From Sciscionella sediminilitoris (GTDB taxonomy: Bacteria > Actinomycetota > Actinomycetes > Mycobacteriales > Pseudonocardiaceae), in contig NZ_JALM01000014.1 in assembly GCF_000737195.2 (NCBI RefSeq), forward strand, positions 1-32,650: a stretch of 32,650 nt of DNA. The letters run 5' to 3'. The position numbers were made by a program, and so were the translations under genes. Below are positions 1 to 7,972 of this stretch, one piece after another. The notes beneath the pieces were generated by a model. It saw nothing but the letters and a program-made list of their open reading frames with translations. It ran no database searches and was not told where the DNA came from. Position 1 is the stretch's first letter; each line of letters begins with the position of its first letter.

Positions 1-1
1 G

Positions 2-1338
<1,337 letters not shown>

Positions 1339-2049
1339 GTGCATCCGGAGACCCTTCGCCCGCTGCTCGAGCGCGGCCCGGCACCGCAGGCACCCGAACA
1401 GGTGCGCGCGATGCCGATCATCCTGTGCATCGAGAAGGCCGAACCACCGGCGCGGACCGCGCTGCTCGAGGCGGCGGCCTCCGCGGCGGTCGCCGTGTGC
1501 CTCGACGACCGCACCGCCGAGGACGGACCCTGGCACCGGCCGGTGCACGACTGGCTGGATGTGCAGATCCGCAAGGTGGCAAGGCGGGCCCGCGGGGCGC
1601 ACTGGCGCGCGGTCGCCGAGTTGCCGGGCATCACCGTGGCCAAGGACGGGGCACAGGCGCGTGCCTTGCTCCCGCACCTGGTCGACGAGCCCCCGCAGGT
1701 GGTGCGCAGGCTCCAGGTCGGCGGCACGGAACTGCCCTCGGACACCCCGGGGGCACCGCGGGCCGGTGAACCGGTGCTGTGGCTGAACCCGACGGTGCCG
1801 ATGACGCTGGGCAAGGCGGCCGCCCAGGTCGGGCACGCGAGCATGCTGCTGGCCGCCGCCGCGCTCGAGGCGGGGGAGCTGGAGTGGATCGCCGACTGGG
1901 CGGCTCGCGGTTATCCGTGTGCGGTGCGCACCGGGACCGCCGAATGGGCTGCCCTCGAGGAGCGGCCGGGCACCGTCGCCGTGCAGGACGCCGGATACAC
2001 CGAGGTCGATCCCGGCACTGTGACCGTGCGCACCACGCTCGCCAGTTGA
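1339..2049 (+). CDS. PTH2-like (peptidyl-tRNA hydrolase II fold) protein with extra N-terminal region
   Basis: GTG directly follows the serB stop with no gap. The 236-residue protein ends in a region (about 145-236) resembling the PTH2 family. It has the NPTVPMTLGKAAAQVGHAS stretch, with K159, Q163 and H166 where PTH2 enzymes carry their GK-x-AAQ-x-H signature, and later QDAGYTEVDPGTVTV (D217 onward), matching the PTH2 DAGRT-PG-TV strand. PTH2 enzymes recycle peptidyl-tRNA. The first 140 residues have no counterpart in a standard PTH2 of about 120 residues and I do not recognise them. Bacteria normally rely on the unrelated Pth1, so the substrate is uncertain. Cotranscription with serB is likely. 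Confidence 0.7.
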   Translation: MHPETLRPLLERGPAPQAPEQVRAMPIILCIEKAEPPARTALLEAAASAAVAVCLDDRTAEDGPWHRPVHDWLDVQIRKVARRARGAHWRAVAELPGITVAKDGAQARALLPHLVDEPPQVVRRLQVGGTELPSDTPGAPRAGEPVLWLNPTVPMTLGKAAAQVGHASMLLAAAALEAGELEWIADWAARGYPCAVRTGTAEWAALEERPGTVAVQDAGYTEVDPGTVTVRTTLAS

Positions 2050-2076
2050 CCTCCAGTTAAGTCGAGCTCCTATCGT
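2046..2076 (+). promoter_or_regulatory. Candidate promoter of the VOC-fold gene
   Basis: A -35-like TTGACC at 2046-2051 overlaps the stop of the preceding gene, and a -10-like TATCGT lies at 2071-2076. The spacer is 19 nt, slightly long. This would leave a leader of about 36 nt containing the strong AGGAGG at 2105-2110. Confidence 0.4.
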
Positions 2077-2119
2077 CGGGGATGTCAGTTGACGGAACCC
2101 GACGAGGAGGTCGGCGATC

Positions 2120-2503
2120 ATGACGGTACAGCTCAACCACACCATCGTCGCGGCGAACGACAGGGAGAAGACCGCGCGGTTCTTCACCGAGATTCTGGGC
2201 CTGCCCGAACCGGAGGAGTTCGGCCCCTTCCTGATGGTGAAACCGGCCAACGAGGTCACCCTCGACGTCATGCAGCGCGATGGCGAGATTCCCGCGCAGC
2301 ACTACGCCTTCATGGTGGACGAGGCCGAGTTCGACGAGATCTTCGGCCGGATCAAGGACCGCGGAGTGCGGCACTGGGCCGATCCGGGGCACAACCGCCC
2401 GGACACCATCAACACCAACGACGGTGGCCGAGGGGTGTACTTCGAGGACCCGAACGGGCACAACCTGGAGATCCTCACCCGCGAATACGGCAGCGGGAAC
2501 TGA
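2120..2503 (+). CDS. VOC-superfamily (glyoxalase/bleomycin-resistance fold) protein
   Basis: This 127-residue protein has the single-domain vicinal oxygen chelate shape. It opens with NHTIVAANDREKTARFFTEIL, holds a central HYAFMV strand, and ends in GVYFEDPNGHNLEILT, the usual metal-binding Glu strand of the family. His at the start (residue 6), the central HYAF histidine and the Glu in NLEIL are candidate metal ligands. Family members include glyoxalases, dioxygenases and drug-binding proteins, and the substrate cannot be told from sequence. The ATG is supported by AGGAGG about 9 nt upstream. The gene converges on the SGNH lipoprotein gene with a 6-nt gap and no visible terminator. Confidence 0.85.
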   Translation: MTVQLNHTIVAANDREKTARFFTEILGLPEPEEFGPFLMVKPANEVTLDVMQRDGEIPAQHYAFMVDEAEFDEIFGRIKDRGVRHWADPGHNRPDTINTNDGGRGVYFEDPNGHNLEILTREYGSGN

Positions 2504-2509
2504 CCCGGT

Positions 2510-3283
2510 TCAGCAGCCTTCGAACCGGTCCGCGGTCGCCCATCCGGTGTTGGCCCAGTCCCGCGCGGGCGCCGGATGGAAACCGGGGTACTGGTCGGCG
2601 AGCCGGGAAAGCAGCCAGTTGGTGAACCGTGCCGCGCTCTGCGGGCAGGTGTGGATCCCATCGGTGCTGCGATCGGGTTTGCCGTCCCGCACTCGCCGGT
2701 ACTCCTTGCCCCACACCGTGCCGGAGTCCAGCACCCGTGCCTTGTCCGGTGCGGCCGCGGCGACCTTTTCGGCCACCTGCGGAGTGCGCTCGAGATCGGC
2801 CATGTGCGACCGGTAGAAATCATCGGGCTTTATCGGCGGCGGGGTGACGAAGTCCAAGGTGCCACCGGCATCGGTCACGGTGTCGCGCAGTTTGGTGTAC
2901 GCGGCCTGCTGGGCTTGCTCGCTGCCCCAGTCGTAGGTGGTGAGCTGGTAGATCACGGTGCTGGGCTTGGCCTCGCGGATCTGTTCGGCCAGTTGCGGCC
3001 AGTTCTTGCCGGAGAACGGGCCCACCACGTTGCCACCGCCGTCGGCGGCAAGCGAACGGAACCGGACACCGCTCGCCTTGAACGCGGCGGCGAGCGGCTT
3101 GGCCTCCTGCGCGGCGACCGAGTCACCGATGAAGACCACAGTGGACAGTCCGGATGTGTTGTCCCCGCCCTGTTTCCGGCTCGCCCCGGACTGACCGGAA
3201 CACGCGGTGGCGAGCACGAGCAGTCCGGCCATCGCGGTTCCGGCGAGCGCGCGGATCGTGGTCTTGGTTGCTGTTCTGTTCAT
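2510..3283 (-). CDS. SGNH-hydrolase-fold lipoprotein, candidate partner of the AT3 acyltransferase
   Basis: The 257-residue protein has an N-terminal export signal with a lipobox-like LATAC, C28 being the lipidated cysteine, so it is probably anchored outside the membrane. The mature part resembles the SGNH domains fused to OafA/OatA-type acyltransferases. It has FIGDSV with catalytic S55, a conserved NVVG/NW segment, and DGIH near the end (D208, H211). The ATG at 3283 is preferred over an in-frame ATG at 3328 because the signal peptide then begins properly and a CATTCT box lies 7 nt upstream. It is divergent from the response regulator. A 20-bp motif 42 nt upstream recurs before the acyltransferase gene at 7164. 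Acyl transfer or esterase activity on the envelope is inferred. Confidence 0.8.
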   Translation of the reverse strand: MNRTATKTTIRALAGTAMAGLLVLATACSGQSGASRKQGGDNTSGLSTVVFIGDSVAAQEAKPLAAAFKASGVRFRSLAADGGGNVVGPFSGKNWPQLAEQIREAKPSTVIYQLTTYDWGSEQAQQAAYTKLRDTVTDAGGTLDFVTPPPIKPDDFYRSHMADLERTPQVAEKVAAAAPDKARVLDSGTVWGKEYRRVRDGKPDRSTDGIHTCPQSAARFTNWLLSRLADQYPGFHPAPARDWANTGWATADRFEGC

Positions 3284-3290
3284 GGTTTCG

Positions 3291-3296
3291 AGAATG
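3291..3296 (-). promoter_or_regulatory. Leaderless-type -10 box of the SGNH lipoprotein gene
   Basis: On the minus strand CATTCT is followed by 7 nt and then the ATG. This fits the leaderless pattern seen at many starts here, with C instead of T at the first position. No convincing -35 is visible. Confidence 0.4.
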
Positions 3297-3325
3297 TCGG
3301 CCCTGCGTCGCAGTGGTTCCGCGCT

Positions 3326-3345
3326 CATGTCCCGATCGTGTCGCA
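3326..3345 (-). promoter_or_regulatory. Candidate response-regulator box, copy 1
   Basis: Read on the minus strand this is TGCGACACGATCGGGACATG. It contains GCGAC and GGGAC with an 11-nt repeat period, the usual layout of OmpR-family direct-repeat sites. Copy 2 at 7207-7226 matches in 16 of 20 positions. Both copies lie 42 nt upstream of a start codon in the same orientation. This copy sits between the divergent SGNH gene and response-regulator gene and could serve both. Binding by the adjacent regulator is inference. Confidence 0.5.
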
Positions 3346-3383
3346 GCCCGGCGGGTGGAATCGCGGATCCCGCATGCCGCCTT

Positions 3384-3389
3384 CATACT
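3384..3389 (+). promoter_or_regulatory. Leaderless-type -10 box of the response-regulator gene
   Basis: CATACT is followed by exactly 6 nt and then GTG at 3396. No Shine-Dalgarno sequence is present, so the transcript probably begins at or near the start codon. Confidence 0.5.
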
Positions 3390-3395
3390 GAATCG

Positions 3396-4070
3396 GTGGC
3401 ATCGATTCTGCTCATCGAGGACGATCCCATGGTCGGCCGTGGGCTCCAAGTGGCGTTAGGCAGGCACGGCAACGAGGTTCGGGTGGCCGCAAGCGGAGAG
3501 GACGGGCTCGCCGAGTTCCGTTCCGCCGCGCCGCAACTCGTCGTGCTCGACCTGATGTTGCCGGGGATCGACGGATTCGAGGTGTGCCGCCGCATCCGGA
3601 CGGTCAGCGAGGTGCCGATCATCATGCTGACCGCGCGCGGGGACGACTTCGACGTGATCACCGGGCTCGAGGCGGGCGCGGACGACTACGTGATCAAACC
3701 CGCCCAGCCCAGCGTGCTCGATGCGCGCATCCGGGCGGTGCTGCGGCGCGGAGACAGCATCCCCGACGGGGTGCGGGTGCACGGCGAACTGCGCATCGAC
3801 ACCACCGCGCTCACCGTCTCGCTGCGCGGTGCTCCCGTGCCGCTCACCCCGACCGAGCTGCGGCTGCTGCTGACCCTTTCCCAAGCCCCGGAACGGGTTT
3901 TCACCCGCCAGCAGCTGCTGGAGCAGGTGTGGGAACACGACTACCTCGGTGATTCCCGGCTGGTCGACAACTGCGTGCAGCGGCTGCGCGCCAAGATCGA
4001 GACCGATCCCGCGAACCCGGACTACGTGCAGACGGTGCGCGGGTTCGGTTACCGGTTCGGACCGGTATGA
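3396..4070 (+). CDS. OmpR/PhoB-family response regulator
   Basis: The 224-residue DNA-binding regulator has a receiver domain at about 1-120 with acidic residues E8-D9-D10, phosphoacceptor D52 in VVLDLMLPG, T79 and K101 in ADDYVIKPA. A winged-helix output domain (about 130-224) ends in the usual YVQTVRGFGYRFGP. Longer in-frame starts exist upstream, but GTG 3396 puts the first beta strand at the N-terminus and has a CATACT box 6 nt before it. It overlaps the kinase gene by 4 nt (ATGA), so the two are coupled and form a cognate pair. Likely targets are the neighbouring SGNH and acyltransferase genes, based on the shared upstream motif. The signal is unknown. Confidence 0.93.
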   Translation: MASILLIEDDPMVGRGLQVALGRHGNEVRVAASGEDGLAEFRSAAPQLVVLDLMLPGIDGFEVCRRIRTVSEVPIIMLTARGDDFDVITGLEAGADDYVIKPAQPSVLDARIRAVLRRGDSIPDGVRVHGELRIDTTALTVSLRGAPVPLTPTELRLLLTLSQAPERVFTRQQLLEQVWEHDYLGDSRLVDNCVQRLRAKIETDPANPDYVQTVRGFGYRFGPV

Positions 4071-5494
4071 CCAAGAAGACCTGGCCACCGCGTGGATTGC
4101 GTGCCAGGCTACTGCTCGCCTTCGTGGTGGTCACCGTGCTCGGCGCGGCAGCGGCGGCGTGGTCCAGCGCCGGATCGGCCAGCGGCGAACTGGTCAGCGC
4201 GACCGAGCAACGACTGACCGATTCGCTTTCCCAGCAGATCGGCGCGGTCACCCCGCAGCTGAGCGATCCGCCGGACCAGGCGACGCTCGACCGGCTGCGC
4301 GAGGCCGCCGGTCCGGACAGCCTGGTGACCTACGGAAACCTGCGTGCCGAGCACGGTGCTGCGGCCGGGCTGATCACCGGGGAACTGCGCACCGCGGTGC
4401 GGGTCCGGGCGCGGCTGGCCACCCAGCGGATCACCGCGGACGGCAAACCCTGGTTGCTGATCGGCACCCCGGTGCTGCGCACCGAGCCGGACGGAACCCG
4501 GTCCGCCTCCGGGGTCGAGGTGTACACGGTGCATGATCTGAGCGGGGTGCAGCGGCAGGTCGACGGCATCACCCGGTCCGCGATCGGGTTCGCCGCGCTG
4601 ACCCTGCCCTTGGCGGTGCTGCTCGCCCTGCTCGCGGCGCGCGGTGTGCTCGGTCCGGTGCGCAGGCTGCGGGACACCGCGCGACGACTGGCTTCCGGTG
4701 ACCTTGGCGCGCGCGCCGAACGGCAGGGCGCCGACGAACTGGCCGAGCTGACCGGAACCGTGAACGAGATGGCGGAATCCCTGCAGGCCTCGATGGCGAG
4801 GATGCAGCGGATGCAGGACGATGCCAAGCGGTTCGCCTCCGATGTGTCCCACGAACTGCGCACCCCGCTGAGCACGCTCACCGCGGTGATGGAGGTACTG
4901 GAGACCGAATCGGCGCGGATGCAGGGGGAGACCCGGGAATCCGTGCAGCTGGCGGTGATCGAGACCAATCGGCTCGTGCGGCTGGTCGAGGACCTGATGG
5001 AGGTGTCCCGGTTCAACGCCGGTACCGCCGAACTGCGCTGCGAGGAGGTGGACGTGGTCGCCGCGGTGCGGGACAGCGTGCGGGTGCGCGGCTGGCTGGA
5101 GCAGACCGAAATCGTGGCACCGGAACGGATTCCGGCGCGGTTGGACCGGCGCAGGCTGGACGTCATCCTCGCCAACCTGATCGGCAACGCGCACCGGCAC
5201 GGCGCGCCCCCGGTGCGGGTGGAGCTGTCCACAACCGCCGAACAGCTGTGGATAGAGGTCACCGACAACGGCCCTGGCCTGTCCGAGGAAGTGCTGCCGC
5301 ACGTCTTCGATCGCTTCTACAAAGCGGATGCGGCGCGCACCCGTTCCGCGGGAAGCGGTCTCGGGCTGGCGATCGCGCTGGAGAACGCGCGGCTGCACGG
5401 GGGCGAGCTCACCGCGGGGAACACCGGGCACGGTGCCCGATTCCTGTTGCGGCTGCCCACAAATCTGGAGGGGCCATGCGAAAACTCTTGCTGA
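4067..5494 (+). CDS. Membrane sensor histidine kinase
   Basis: The 475-residue kinase is cognate to the preceding regulator. It has TM1 at about 12-33, an extracytoplasmic sensor of about 135 residues, and TM2 at about 171-194. HAMP follows, then HisKA with the H-box SHELRTPL (phosphorylated H262). The ATPase domain carries the N-box NLIGNAHRHG (N374), the G1 box DNGPGL and the G2 box GSGLGLAIA. The architecture is that of the actinobacterial envelope-sensing kinases (MtrB/CseC/AfsQ2 type), but I cannot assign it to one of them. The start overlaps the regulator stop as ATGA, and the 3' end overlaps the downstream lipoprotein gene by 19 nt. The extracytoplasmic domain presumably senses an envelope signal or the lipoprotein; this is inference. 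Confidence 0.93.
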   Translation: MTKKTWPPRGLRARLLLAFVVVTVLGAAAAAWSSAGSASGELVSATEQRLTDSLSQQIGAVTPQLSDPPDQATLDRLREAAGPDSLVTYGNLRAEHGAAAGLITGELRTAVRVRARLATQRITADGKPWLLIGTPVLRTEPDGTRSASGVEVYTVHDLSGVQRQVDGITRSAIGFAALTLPLAVLLALLAARGVLGPVRRLRDTARRLASGDLGARAERQGADELAELTGTVNEMAESLQASMARMQRMQDDAKRFASDVSHELRTPLSTLTAVMEVLETESARMQGETRESVQLAVIETNRLVRLVEDLMEVSRFNAGTAELRCEEVDVVAAVRDSVRVRGWLEQTEIVAPERIPARLDRRRLDVILANLIGNAHRHGAPPVRVELSTTAEQLWIEVTDNGPGLSEEVLPHVFDRFYKADAARTRSAGSGLGLAIALENARLHGGELTAGNTGHGARFLLRLPTNLEGPCENSC

Positions 5495-5961
5495 CCGGGC
5501 TCATCCTGCTGCTCGCCGGTTGCGGGATCCAGCCGGCCGGGGTGACCGATACCGGCAAGGCGCCGACCGGACTCGCTCCGGGGGTGACCCTGTACTTCGT
5601 CGATACGCAGCAACGGTTGCGCCCGCAGCTGCGGCGGTCCGGGAACCTCGGCACCGTCACCCAGGCGCTGCTGTTGCTGTTCAAGGGACCGGGCGAGGCC
5701 GACGGGAGCAGGTTGCACACCGAGATCCCGGAGACCACGGTGGCGGCACAGGTCGATACGGCCACACCCGGTGTCATCGAGATACGGGTGCCGTTCGACG
5801 TCGAGGAGCTTTCCCCGCGTGCCGTGGACCAGATCGTGTGTACCGCGCTCGGCGTGCACCGGCAAAGCGGCGGGGCGAAGCAGACGAAGGTGCGGATCGC
5901 GTTCACACACGGCCCGGAAGCGGCCTCCCAACGGCTGCGCGGATGCCCGCTGCTGCCCTGA
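5476..5961 (+). CDS. GerMN-like lipoprotein of the two-component operon
   Basis: The 161-residue protein begins with a short signal peptide ending in LLAGC (lipidated C16), so it should be tethered to the outer face of the membrane. The mature part resembles a GerMN domain, as in LpqB: a TLYFVD strand, a TVTQALLLLFKGP helix, and the VIEIRVPF..LSPRAVDQIVCTAL pattern of strand then helix. Its ATG lies 19 nt inside the kinase gene with GGAGGGG just upstream, so the three genes form one coupled operon. Regulator-kinase-GerMN lipoprotein is the order of mtrA-mtrB-lpqB, but this protein lacks the long LpqB C-terminal part. A role modulating the kinase is inferred by analogy. The gene abuts the convergent acyltransferase gene with no gap. 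Confidence 0.8.
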   Translation: MRKLLLTGLILLLAGCGIQPAGVTDTGKAPTGLAPGVTLYFVDTQQRLRPQLRRSGNLGTVTQALLLLFKGPGEADGSRLHTEIPETTVAAQVDTATPGVIEIRVPFDVEELSPRAVDQIVCTALGVHRQSGGAKQTKVRIAFTHGPEAASQRLRGCPLLP

Positions 5962-7164
5962 TCAGCCCAGCGTGCCGAGATCGATCGAGGCAGGTGCGGG
6001 AGCGGGCAACAGGATCCACAACAGGGCGAGGCCGAGCAGCACCGCGGCGAAGGCGAACACGCCGCTGCGTCCCCTGCTCCACGTGACGCGGAACCGGATC
6101 GGGTCCTCGATCAGATACTTCGACAGCGCGGCCGCGGCGATCGCGACGAGGCACACCAGCAGCGCCCACGGCCACCCGGTCAATCCGGTTCGCTGCGCGG
6201 ACAGCAGCAGGAAAACCGGCATGTGCCACAGATACAGGCTGTAGGAGATCCGCCCGATCCAGCGCAGCGCCCGATTGCCGAGGGCGCTGGCCACCGGGTT
6301 GCCGGGGAATTGCGCGCACAGCCCGATCAGCAGCGCGGCCGCCGCCGAATGCGCGAACAGCCCGCCGCTGTACAGCCAGGAGGACCGCTGTCCGTCAGCG
6401 GCGAGCCACAGCACCACGAGCCCCGCGATGAGCGAGACCGCGAGGTACAGCGCCGCCCGGGAGCTCAGCCGGGCCAAGCGTTCGCGCACCGGCCGGGTGG
6501 CGACCAGTGCGCCGAGCAACAGCGAAAAGGCGCGCGTATCGGTGCCGGTGTAGACCCGGCTCGGATCCGCCGGATCGAACAGCAGGAGCATCAACACCAG
6601 GGACACCACGGAAATCAGCACCGCGGCGAGCGCGACCCGCCGGTGCAGCCGCCGCCCGAACCAGGCGATACCGAGCACCAGCACCGGCCACAGCACATAG
6701 AACTGCTCCTCGACCGCGATGCTCCACAGATGCTCGAACATCCTGGCGGCCCCGAATCGGTCCCAGTATCCGGCCGATTCCGCCAGCAGGTGCCAGTTTT
6801 GCAGATTCGCCTGCACCCACGGGCCGTCGGCCAGCGTCGTGCGCACCACGTCGGCCGTTCCGGTGAGCCAGACCAGCAGCGTCACCACGGCCAGCATGCT
6901 CGCCAGCGCGGGCAGCAAACGGCGGATCCGCCTGCCCCAGAACGCGAGCAGCGAAACCGTCCCGGTCCGGCCCGCCTCACGCAGCAACAGATCCGTGATC
7001 AGGTACCCGGAAAGCGCGAAGAACAGGTCCACACCGAGGAAACCGCCGTCGAGATGGCCGGTGTGGAACAACAGGACTCCGAGGATCGCCACACCCCGCA
7101 CCCCGTCCAGGGCGGGCAGATAGGAACGGCTCGTGGCCCGCGCACTGTGCTGCACCTGCGTCAT
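5962..7164 (-). CDS. Acyltransferase 3 (AT3/OafA-like) membrane protein without SGNH domain
   Basis: The 400-residue polytopic protein is of the acyltransferase-3 family, whose members move acetyl or other acyl groups across the membrane onto sugars and peptidoglycan. Family marks are LDGVRGVAILGVLLFH (catalytic-type H34), GGFLGVDLFFALSGYLIT and WSIAVEEQFYVLWPV, followed by about ten membrane helices. ATG 7164 is chosen over upstream in-frame codons because it begins the protein shortly before the first conserved block. OafA/OatA enzymes often carry a C-terminal extracellular SGNH domain, but this one ends just after its last helix. A separate SGNH lipoprotein lies 2.7 kb away with a matching upstream motif. 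It converges head-on with the GerMN lipoprotein gene at zero distance. Confidence 0.92.
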   Translation of the reverse strand: MTQVQHSARATSRSYLPALDGVRGVAILGVLLFHTGHLDGGFLGVDLFFALSGYLITDLLLREAGRTGTVSLLAFWGRRIRRLLPALASMLAVVTLLVWLTGTADVVRTTLADGPWVQANLQNWHLLAESAGYWDRFGAARMFEHLWSIAVEEQFYVLWPVLVLGIAWFGRRLHRRVALAAVLISVVSLVLMLLLFDPADPSRVYTGTDTRAFSLLLGALVATRPVRERLARLSSRAALYLAVSLIAGLVVLWLAADGQRSSWLYSGGLFAHSAAAALLIGLCAQFPGNPVASALGNRALRWIGRISYSLYLWHMPVFLLLSAQRTGLTGWPWALLVCLVAIAAAALSKYLIEDPIRFRVTWSRGRSGVFAFAAVLLGLALLWILLPAPAPASIDLGTLG

Positions 7165-7206
7165 GGCCCCGACTTTCCCGGCCGGGTGTCCGCGCACGGT
7201 CCGCGT

Positions 7207-7226
7207 CGTGTCGCGATCCCGTCGCA
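7207..7226 (-). promoter_or_regulatory. Candidate response-regulator box, copy 2
   Basis: On the minus strand this is TGCGACGGGATCGCGACACG, with GCGAC repeated at an 11-nt period. It matches copy 1 (3326-3345) in 16 of 20 bases and lies the same 42 nt upstream of a start codon, here that of the acyltransferase. It sits in the 69-nt gap after the YhfC-like gene, implying that the acyltransferase has its own promoter. Confidence 0.5.
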
Positions 7227-7233
7227 ACCGGAG

Positions 7234-7929
7234 CTACAGCGCGAGCAGGAGCGCGAGGCAGAACAGGACGATGCCGATCGCCGCGAACACGCATTCGGCG
7301 CGGGCGAGTGAGCGGGGCGTGAGTTTCGTGACGGCGAGGTTGGTGATGCTGTGCGCGGGGATGGTCAGCAGCACGAGGATCGGCAGTACCGAGATCAGCA
7401 GGGTGGCCGCGACGTGCAGCAGGGTGGCGCTGATCCGTTCGGCCACCGCGAAGATCCCGTGCTTGTCCTCGAGCAGCCCACGAGCGGCGAGGACTTCGCG
7501 GAGCTGGCGGGACTTGTCGTCGTCGCGGTGCAGTGTCGTGGTGGTGATGGCGCTGCTGAGGCAGGTGTAGAGCACTTCGATCATCGCCCAGCCGAGCCCG
7601 GCCCAGAGTGCCTGATCGAAGCCGGAGACCAGCAGCAGCACGAGCGCGAGGCGGACGAGCTCTTCCAGGGGGCCCGAGGACGCCACCAGAACCTGTTCCC
7701 GCCAGGAACCGAGTGCCTGTTGTGTGCCCGTGCGGCCGAGCACGGCGACCGATACGGGTATCCGGAGGAACAACGCGATCCACCAGCCGAGCGCGCCGAA
7801 ACCGAACAACGACCAGACCGGTGGCGCCAGCGTCACGGTGGCGATCAGGCACAGCAGTGTTCCGGTGATGAGCAACGCCGGAATGGTGCCGAACCGCTGC
7901 AGCGCAGTCTGCTCCGTGGAATCGGCCAT
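7234..7929 (-). CDS. YhfC-like integral membrane protein (degenerate intramembrane metalloprotease family)
   Basis: The 231-residue protein has about six hydrophobic segments. Three motifs recall the YhfC family, described as putative intramembrane metalloproteases: EELVR (E89, E90, R93), GLGWAMIE (111-118) and ERISATLLH (E164, R165, H172). In the family as I remember it the second motif is GHGGIE-like, with His as a candidate metal ligand; here that position is W114. The fold is therefore probably shared, while catalysis is doubtful. ATG 7929 is preceded by GGGGGAA at good spacing. The gene follows dinG by 43 nt and may be cotranscribed with it. I am moderately sure of the family and unsure of the function. 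Confidence 0.6.
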   Translation of the reverse strand: MADSTEQTALQRFGTIPALLITGTLLCLIATVTLAPPVWSLFGFGALGWWIALFLRIPVSVAVLGRTGTQQALGSWREQVLVASSGPLEELVRLALVLLLVSGFDQALWAGLGWAMIEVLYTCLSSAITTTTLHRDDDKSRQLREVLAARGLLEDKHGIFAVAERISATLLHVAATLLISVLPILVLLTIPAHSITNLAVTKLTPRSLARAECVFAAIGIVLFCLALLLAL

Positions 7930-7972
7930 GGTCGTTTCCCCCTTGCTGCGACGACGGTCCTCGGCCGGGAGG

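Noticed and set aside
3207-3395. An N-terminal extension of the response regulator
   Set aside because: The extension overlaps the divergent SGNH gene and precedes the receiver domain with non-conserved residues. GTG 3396 begins the fold and has a -10 box at leaderless spacing.
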